DNA of 64,000 bases, taken from contig NC_061114.1 in the NCBI RefSeq assembly GCF_002878395.1, forward strand, positions 167,488,205-167,552,204, read 5' to 3'. Of the stretch, positions 57,672 through 64,000 are shown one piece after another (position 1 is the stretch's first letter; the number at the start of each line of letters is the position of its first letter). The notes beneath the pieces are model-generated. The model was not told where the DNA came from. It saw nothing but the letters and a program-made list of their open reading frames with translations, and made no database searches. This DNA comes from Capsicum annuum (taxonomy: Eukaryota > Streptophyta > Magnoliopsida > Solanales > Solanaceae). The position numbers and the translations under genes are program-made.

Positions 57672-59442
57672 GGTTTGGTGAAATTTTGGGACCTAGAGGC
57701 AGTAAGCCTCAATAATAGTGGCGTGCCATGGAGGTTAGCCTCTGCAATAAGGGTAAGGCATGAAGGCTACCTTCCTGCTATTAGGGTGTGCCACGCTCCT
57801 ATTTTAATATCATTCAATTTTGCTTTTTTCACTTGGGGTAAGGGGATTTTGGTCTTTTTACTCCTTGTATGACTTTTAAACATAAAATTGACCTTTTTCT
57901 TCAGTTTTCACAGATAAAATTCCACTCTTACTCTCTTAAACTCAAAACCCAAGAAAGCTCAAGGGTTATACAAGAAATTCACTATCTAAGCTCTAAACTT
58001 CATATTCTCTTCAAATTGTTCTATATTTTAAGAATGTTGGTCATCCCTAACTGTATTTCTTCATTGTCTCATTAAATTATTGATATTTATATAATTTTAA
58101 TTAATGGGTTTGAAATTAGGTTGAGGGGTTTTGATTGTGGTTGGTTAAATTGCTTTTCCCATGGTTTAAATGGATTATTCATTCTTTAAATAATGGATTT
58201 TGGGACTAAATTGGTGAATTGTTTTAATGGTTGGAATGGGGGACATGTTTCCCTATATTGGATGAATTTTTACTTGATAATGACATTAACCTCAATCCAC
58301 TTTGTAAATTTGATTTTGAATATGGATAATTGCATGGTTTAGCTTATATTTTGAACCCATTACATTGCATTAGCGGATAAATAAATGAATAAGGTTTTAG
58401 ATGGCCTTGGTGGCCTTGGTTTTTTATTTTAAATAGAACTTATGAGTCAATTTAGCTATACGGATTGGTTTAGAATAATTATCTTACCTTGCAAGCATAT
58501 TAGTATGATGATATCATGTTTGCAAATGCCTTAATAAATGACTCATGGGTTAATGGTTGGCTTATGTTCAAACTATTTTAATTTGGGCTTAAAAGGAATT
58601 GTGTAGCCCTCCGTGAAGGTGTAGGTCCTGGGCAGATCCACACTGGAAATCACATTTGTTGGCATTGGGGTTCCATGTGGTCGTGTGCTTGGTACACACA
58701 TTATATTATATTTTGGTAGGGCTATAGCCTTGATTTCTTTAGCCTTTCCATGATTTTTCCTTAGTTCATTTGAATAACACACACTGGGGCCCCTTTAGTA
58801 GGGGGAGTTGGACCCATTTAGCCTGTTGGTGTCTTTAGGATAGAGCGAGCTGCATAGTTCAGGTTAATACTTTAAACTCTCATGTTCATGGACCTTGGCC
58901 CTATCCCGGCATCCTATACATATGTATATGAATGTGGTGCATATGGTTTATGACTGGATCTTGGTAATTGCATTATTTTATCCCATTTCTTGAGTTATAT
59001 GTCAGTGCTCACCCCACTGACCATCCCTGGATTCTATATCATTTCATGATGTAGGGTTCAAAGGATTTTCTGTTTCTCCTATGCAACGTTAGGTGATTTG
59101 GTATTCCTATGGATCTTTGGTGAAGTGGTGAGCCTCTATTCTTTTGAAAGGTCCTATCATCTTATTGGTTTCCTTATTGTCTTAGTATTTTATTTGAGAT
59201 TTTTTTTGTCAAAGTCGGGGGCATGTCCTAACTTAGTTGGGATTTTGGTTTAGAGGCTTTTGTGGACAAGTATGGGTTGGTTATTTGTTTGGATTCTTAG
59301 AATAGACTTTTGATTTATTTAATCTCATTGCTATTTTGTTTATCTTCTACTATTTATATTTGTGTGCTCTTCAGGTAAGGCTAAGGGGGTGGTCTCTGAA
59401 CCTCGGTGGGCTTGAGATATCTATCGAGGTTGGGTCATGACA
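57672..59442 (+). repeat. 5' LTR of element D (start uncertain)
   Basis: The right end is GGTCATGACA next to the PBS. The left border is placed where C's LTR ends. A segment at about 58782-58935 matches the shared LTR module of A and C, including the GGGGCCC and TATGTATATGAATG parts. ORFs 57660-57872, 57869-58075 and 58573-58782 lie in it and show no domain. Confidence 0.65.
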
Positions 59443-59445
59443 AGC

Positions 59446-59462
59446 TTGGTATCAGAGAATGG
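59446..59462 (+). promoter_or_regulatory. Primer-binding site of element D (tRNA-iMet type)
   Basis: TTGGTATCAGAGAATGG starts about 4 bases after the LTR end; TGGTATCAGAG matches the initiator tRNA-Met type. Confidence 0.85.
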
Positions 59463-59650
59463 TCAGGGTCATTAGGTATCCATAAAGCTGTGTCTACTAC
59501 AGTCCTTTTTATGGGTGTGTAGCACGCCAAACTTATTAAGGGGAGGGTACAAGGTAATTGGAAATATTTTCCTTTCTTATGTAAAATTTTTGGGCTATAG
59601 AGTCTAGTTTCTATGGAACTCTAACTCCTGGTTTACTCACATTTTAGATC

Positions 59651-60989
59651 ATGCCTCCCAAAAGATCTGACAATTGTAGAAACTCTACTAGACCCTCTAT
59701 TCTACATAAGGAAATTATGGAGGGCACTTACCCTATTTATAAAGTGTAGACTTAATCTTAGGTCCTGGATCCTGATTGTACTACTCTACGTGGGTCCCAG
59801 TGAGCGCTACTTGTCCTTCTTAGGCTTCTCAAACTGGTGAAACTCATGCTCAGTCACCTAAGGGAGATATCTCTAATTTGGAGTTCTATCAAGCTATTCA
59901 TATGCTTTTTCCATTGGTTGCATCACACTCTGGTCGGTCTGATCATATTGATCTTGTTGTTAGTTTATCTAAGGTTTACTTAGGTTGTCCAATTTATGAA
60001 GTTAAATTTCCCAACCTTTATAGGCTCTAAGGTTGAAGAGGATCCTTACGAGTTTATTAATGAGATGCAGAAGATTTTTAGGGTTATACATGCTACTAAT
60101 TTAAAGGGTGTGGAGTTTACTGCCTATCAGTTAAAGGATGTAGTTTACTAGTGGTATAAGAAGTAGAAAGTGATGAGGGGTGATGATACAAAACAAGCCA
60201 TATGGTATGACTTTTTAGGTGCTTTTCTTGATCACTTATTTCGTCAAGAGTTGAGGGAGGATAAGGTAGAAGAGTTTGTGAACTTAAAGCAAGGTAAGAT
60301 GAGTGTGAAGGAGTATGCCCTAATTTTTTAGCCGTTGTCCCATTATGCTCTGGAGTTAGTATCTAATATGAGGTCTAGAATAAGAAAGTTTGCTTTTGGT
60401 TTATCTCGTAATTTAGTTTTAGAGTGTAAGGCTGCCATGTTGAATAATGATATGGACGTATCTAGGTTGATGGTTTATGTGCAACAGGTAGAGGATGAGA
60501 AAATGAAACAAGTAGAGATATGAGAGAGGCAGAGTAATAAGTTTAGATATTTAGAGCAGGGTACAAATCAGCAGAACAATGGCAGAGATGGGAGAAAGCA
60601 GAGAATTAGGGAAATTCTTATTCGTCTGTTAGAGCTCCTTATCCTAAGCCATCAGGTGATCATCATTTTCTTGATGGCAGTGGCCCTAAGGCACAGGGTA
60701 CGCAGTCTCAGGCTAGTGGAGCTCAGTCAGCCCTACCTTATCCTTTTTACATTTTTTTGGGTAACTTCATCGTGGATATTATGAGGAGGGGAGAAATTGA
60801 TGCTATAATTACTGTCATCTTGGTCATATATAGCAAGATTGTCCTTCAACCAGAGTTTCCATTGGAGCTAATAAGATTCCGGTTGCCACAATTTTTACTC
60901 CTAAACCAAAGGGCACCACTTCAGGCACACGTACTTGCCAAAATCATCTCTATTCACTTGCTTTTTTTCTTTCAAAATCTGAGGCATCC
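59651..60989 (+). pseudogene. gag: gag of element D (degenerate)
   Basis: MPPKRSDNCRNSTRPSILHKE starts at 59651 and runs to a stop near 59750. Capsid pieces follow (NFPTFIGSKVEEDPYEFI near 60005; ORF 60335-60523 with MRSRIRKFAFGLSRNLVLECKA). A zinc-knuckle remnant at 60801-60842 reads C-Y-N-Y-C-H-L-G-H-I, a stop, Q-D-C: the second Cys is Tyr. A plus-strand ORF 60757-61014 in another frame overlaps it and is not real. Confidence 0.75.
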
Positions 60990-62340
60990 CTCAATGTTAT
61001 CACTAGTATGTTAAAGATCTTTTCCTGTGATGTTATTATTTTCTTGATTTGGGTTCTGCCCTATCCTATGTGACTCTTTATATGGATGTACACTTTAGTT
61101 TTGGTCCTAAAAATATTTTTGACTCCTTTTTTGTGTCTACTTCATTGGATGAGTCAATTATTGCTAGAAAGATCTATAGGGGTTGTGTGGCGTGCATGCT
61201 TAAGAAGCAGGCATTAGTGGATTTGATAGAACTTGATATGGTAGACTTTGATGTAATATTGGGGATGGATTAACTTCATTCATGCTATGCTTCCCTAGAT
61301 TGTAGGACCCAAAAGGTTTGTTTTCATTTTCCTAATGAACTAGAGATGGAATGGGAGGGAAGTTACTTAGTACTCAAAGGGAAGTTTATTTCCTATCTTA
61401 GAGCTCAAAAGTTAATTTCTAAGGTGTTCTGTGTCATCTAGTTCTGGTTAATGATTCTAATTTTGAAAGTCTATCGTTGCAATCTGTTCCTGTGGTTAAT
61501 GAATTTCCTAAAGTTTTTCCTGATGATCTTCTTGGAATTCCTCCTAATAGGGAAACAAATTTTGGGATTGATATTCTCCTGAATACTATCCTATTTCTAT
61601 TCCTCCTTATAGGATGGCTCTGGCTGAACTAGAAAAGCAGTTGAAGAATCTTCTTGATAAGGGTTTTATTCATGCTCGTGTTTCTCTGTAAGGTGCTCCT
61701 ATACTTTTCATGTGAAAGAAAGATGGGGCTCTTTGAATATGTATAGGCTATTATTAGTTGAACAAGGTTACAGTGAAGAATAAGTATCCTCTTCCTAGGA
61801 TTGATGACCTATTCTGAGGTTGATATTCCCAAGACTACTTTTCGAACCCAATACGACCATTATGACTTCTTAGTTATGTTATTTGGGTTGACTAATGCTA
61901 TGACTACTTTTATAGATCTCGTGAATTAGATGTTTAGGCAATTTCTATATTTTTGTATTATAGTCTTCATTAATAACATCTTGGTGTACTTTAAGAGTGA
62001 GGAGGATCATGCCAATCACCTCCGAATTATGTCATAGACTCTTAAGGATTAGAAATCGTATGCAAAATTTTCTAAGTGTGAATTTTGGATAAGTGTTGTG
62101 ACCTTTCTTGGGCATGTTGTTTCTAATGAGGGGATCAAGGTGAATCCACAAAAGATAAGGCAGTTAAGAAGTAGCCTAGACCAACGATTCCAACTGACAT
62201 AGGAGCTTCTTGGGCTTGGCTGGGTATTATAGAAGGTTTGTGGAGAGTTTCTCATCTATTATTTCTCTGCTGACAATATTGAGTCAAAAAAGGTATAGTG
62301 TTTATGGTCTGATTCTTGTGATGTTAGTTTTGAGAAGTTA
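60990..62340 (+). pseudogene. pol: Protease and RT of element D
   Basis: Protease: LGSALSYVTLYMDVHF (Asp before LGS/GSA altered) and LIELDMVDFDVILGMD in ORF 61049-61273. RT: DDLLGIPPNRETNF (near 61525), [34 protein letters not shown] (near 61755-61812), then a deletion: the next residues are EVDIPKTTF, so the [18 protein letters not shown] block containing an RT catalytic Asp is gone. The second site reads VFINNILVY (61973 on): FIDD is FINN. Stops are frequent. Confidence 0.82.
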
Positions 62341-62960
62341 AAGGATAAGTTGACTTATGTGCCAGTGTTGATCCTTCTCGAGGGTACTGGTGGATTTATG
62401 GTGTATTTTAATGTGTCTCGTGTGGGACTAGGTTGTGTTATGATGCAGTATAGTAAGGTTGTGGCCTATACTTCTAGGCAGCTAAAATTTCATAAGAGAA
62501 ATTACCCAACTCACGATCTTGAGTTAAGGGATATGGTTTTTTCTCTGAAGATACGGAGCCATTCTTTTTATGGGGTATATGTGGATATTTATTCAAGCCA
62601 TAAAATCTTATTGTATGTGTTTATGCAACAGGAATTGAACCTCAAGAAGAGGCAGTGGCTTTTACTACTTAAGGATTACGACATGGGCCTTCACTACAAT
62701 CCAAGTAAAGCTAATATTGTTGTTGATGTTCTTACTAGGTTATCCATGGGGAGTTTATCTAACATTAATGAGAAGAAAAGAGGGTTGGTGAAGGATATTC
62801 ATAGGTTGGCTAACTAAGAAGCTCGTCTCTTGGACTCTGAGGATGGGTAGTATTTATTCAAAAGGTGGTCAAATCATCTCTTGGTGCTGAGGTGTAAGAG
62901 AAGTATTCTTTGGATTCTATACTTATGTTGATTAAGAAAAATATGGGTCAATAATAGGTT
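62341..62960 (+). pseudogene. pol: RNase H of element D
   Basis: ORF 62350-62817 has LEGTGGFMVYFNVSRVGLGC (first Asp of YCDAS changed: YFNVS), HDLELRDMVFSLK (Glu kept) and IYSSHKILLYVF (Asp of SDHK changed to Ser). It ends NPSKANIVVDVLTRLSMG and a linker to integrase. With two catalytic Asp changed the domain looks inactive. Confidence 0.82.
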
Positions 62961-64000
62961 ATGACTTTAGAGAATCGGGGGAGGTGGCATTCTGAGGTAC
63001 CAAAGAAGATTGTGTGTTCCTGATATTGATAGGCTGTGGGAAAGGATTTTGACTAAAGTTCACGAATCCAATTGTATAGTTTATCTGGGTTCGACTAAGA
63101 TTTATTGCTACTTGAAGGAAATCTATCGGTGGAATAACATGAAATGAGATATGGCAAACTTTATCAGCAAGTCAAGGTTTAAGATTTGAGGCCTGGTGGC
63201 ATGTCTTAAGAGATAGAGTTACATATGTGGAAGTGGTAGATGACTAATATGGACTTTGTTATAGGTCTTCTACGGTCTCACAATTAGTATGATTCTATTT
63301 GGATCATTGTGAATAAGATGACTAAGTCTACTCACTTCTTGCCTGTGAGGACCAGCTATCTAGGAGAGGATTATGCTAAGTTATTCATTCAGGATATTGT
63401 TAAGTTTCATGGGGAACTATATCCGTCAATTTAGATTGAAGCATTCAGTTTTCATCTCATTTTTGGTGTGTGTTTTAGAAAGGTTTGGGTACTCAGGTGA
63501 ACCTTAGCATTACTTTCCACCCTCAAATAGATGGACAAATGGAACAACTTATTAAGACTTTAGAGAATATGTTAAGGGCCTGTGTGATTGGCTCTAAAGG
63601 TAGTGGGGTGGACCATTTGGATCTTATTGAGTTGGCGTAAGATAATAGTTATCATTATAGTATTCAAATGGCCCCTTTTGAGGCTCTTTATTCTAGGAGG
63701 TGCAAGTCTGCTCTTGGATAGTTTGAGGTAGGTGAGACTATATTGTTTGGCCCTGACTTAGTTCACCAAGCCATGGAGAAGTTGAAGGTGATAAAAGAAA
63801 GACTTAAGACTGCTCAAAGTTGCCAAAAGTCTTATACAGATATGAGCCAAAGGGAGTTGGAATTTAAAGAAAGAGATTGGGTGTTCTTGAAGGTGTCTCC
63901 TATGAAAGGAGTGATGAGATTTGGGAAAAGGGGAAGCTCAGTTATTGTTATGTTGGTCGGTATCAGATTATGAGAAAAATTGGGAATGTCGCTTATGAGT
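62961..64000 (+). pseudogene. pol: Integrase of element D, cut by window end
   Basis: RLCVPDIDRL-like sequence begins near 63013, with a zinc-finger remnant around 63100-63180. Core: NMDFVIGLL (first Asp, near 63250) and VNKMTKSTHFLPVRTSYLG (near 63310). The second Asp region near 63430 is frameshifted. ORF 63743-63973 holds MEKLKVIKERLKTAQSCQKSY and RDWVFLKVSPMKGVMRFGK. The reading would continue past the window. Confidence 0.78.

Larger units (their letters stand above)
57672..64000 (+). mobile_element. Tekay/Del-like element D, plus strand, cut by window end
   Basis: LTR, tRNA-iMet-type PBS, gag, protease, RT with a deletion, RNase H and part of integrase. The start is not fixed because no second LTR is in view and no TSD can be tested. 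It is the most damaged of the plus-strand copies: its RT motif is FINN. Confidence 0.75.

Overview
The window is plant nuclear DNA made almost entirely of LTR retrotransposons; I found no convincing host gene, tRNA, rRNA or CRISPR array. It is AT-rich and carries degenerate Ty3/Gypsy polyproteins on both strands. They include Tekay/Del-like chromoviruses (chromodomain after integrase, initiator-tRNA-Met primer sites), one Athila-type element (tRNA-Asp primer site, extra 3' ORF), an Ogre/Tat-like 3' end and one TRIM. This mix suggests a large-genome dicot, and the repeat families remind me of Solanaceae such as pepper. That is inference, not shown by a search. The setting is probably gene-poor heterochromatin.

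Layout, left to right. (O) 1-4436: 3' end of an Ogre/Tat-like element, with a 63-bp tandem array, polypurine tract (PPT) and 3' LTR, inserted in the 5' LTR of (A). (A) 4437-12743: plus-strand Tekay-like element. (B) 12744-38959 with interruptions: old minus-strand Tekay-like element, present as an LTR fragment, integrase, RNase H/RT, protease and gag end. (E) 15823-37889: minus-strand Tekay-like element in B's RT, with TSD TAACC. (H) 20039-32195: plus-strand Athila element in E's pol, with TSD ACATG. (C) 38960-57671: plus-strand element next to B's gag. (F) 43569-53331: minus-strand element in C's RT. (T) 52034-52647: 614-bp TRIM in F's 5' LTR. (D) about 57672-64000: plus-strand element cut by the window end.

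The nesting gives a relative order: B is oldest, then A, E and C, then O, H and F, then T. The E and H boundaries rest on exact 5-bp target duplications. F has only a partial TSD match, but its flanks rejoin one RT reading. T is supported by comparison with the empty site in F's other LTR. C's and D's outer borders are unresolved.

All polyproteins are broken by stops or frameshifts. Catalytic motifs survive in A, B, E, F and H, but are changed in C (RT FIED; integrase second Asp to Asn) and D (RT FINN). The least ordinary structure is in Athila H between pol and the 3' LTR: a twice-repeated small-hairpin motif, a GC-rich 86-bp array with inverted arms, an internal copy of the PPT, and an ORF in env position resembling the putative plant transposon protein family. 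No gene here looks like part of a new cellular system.
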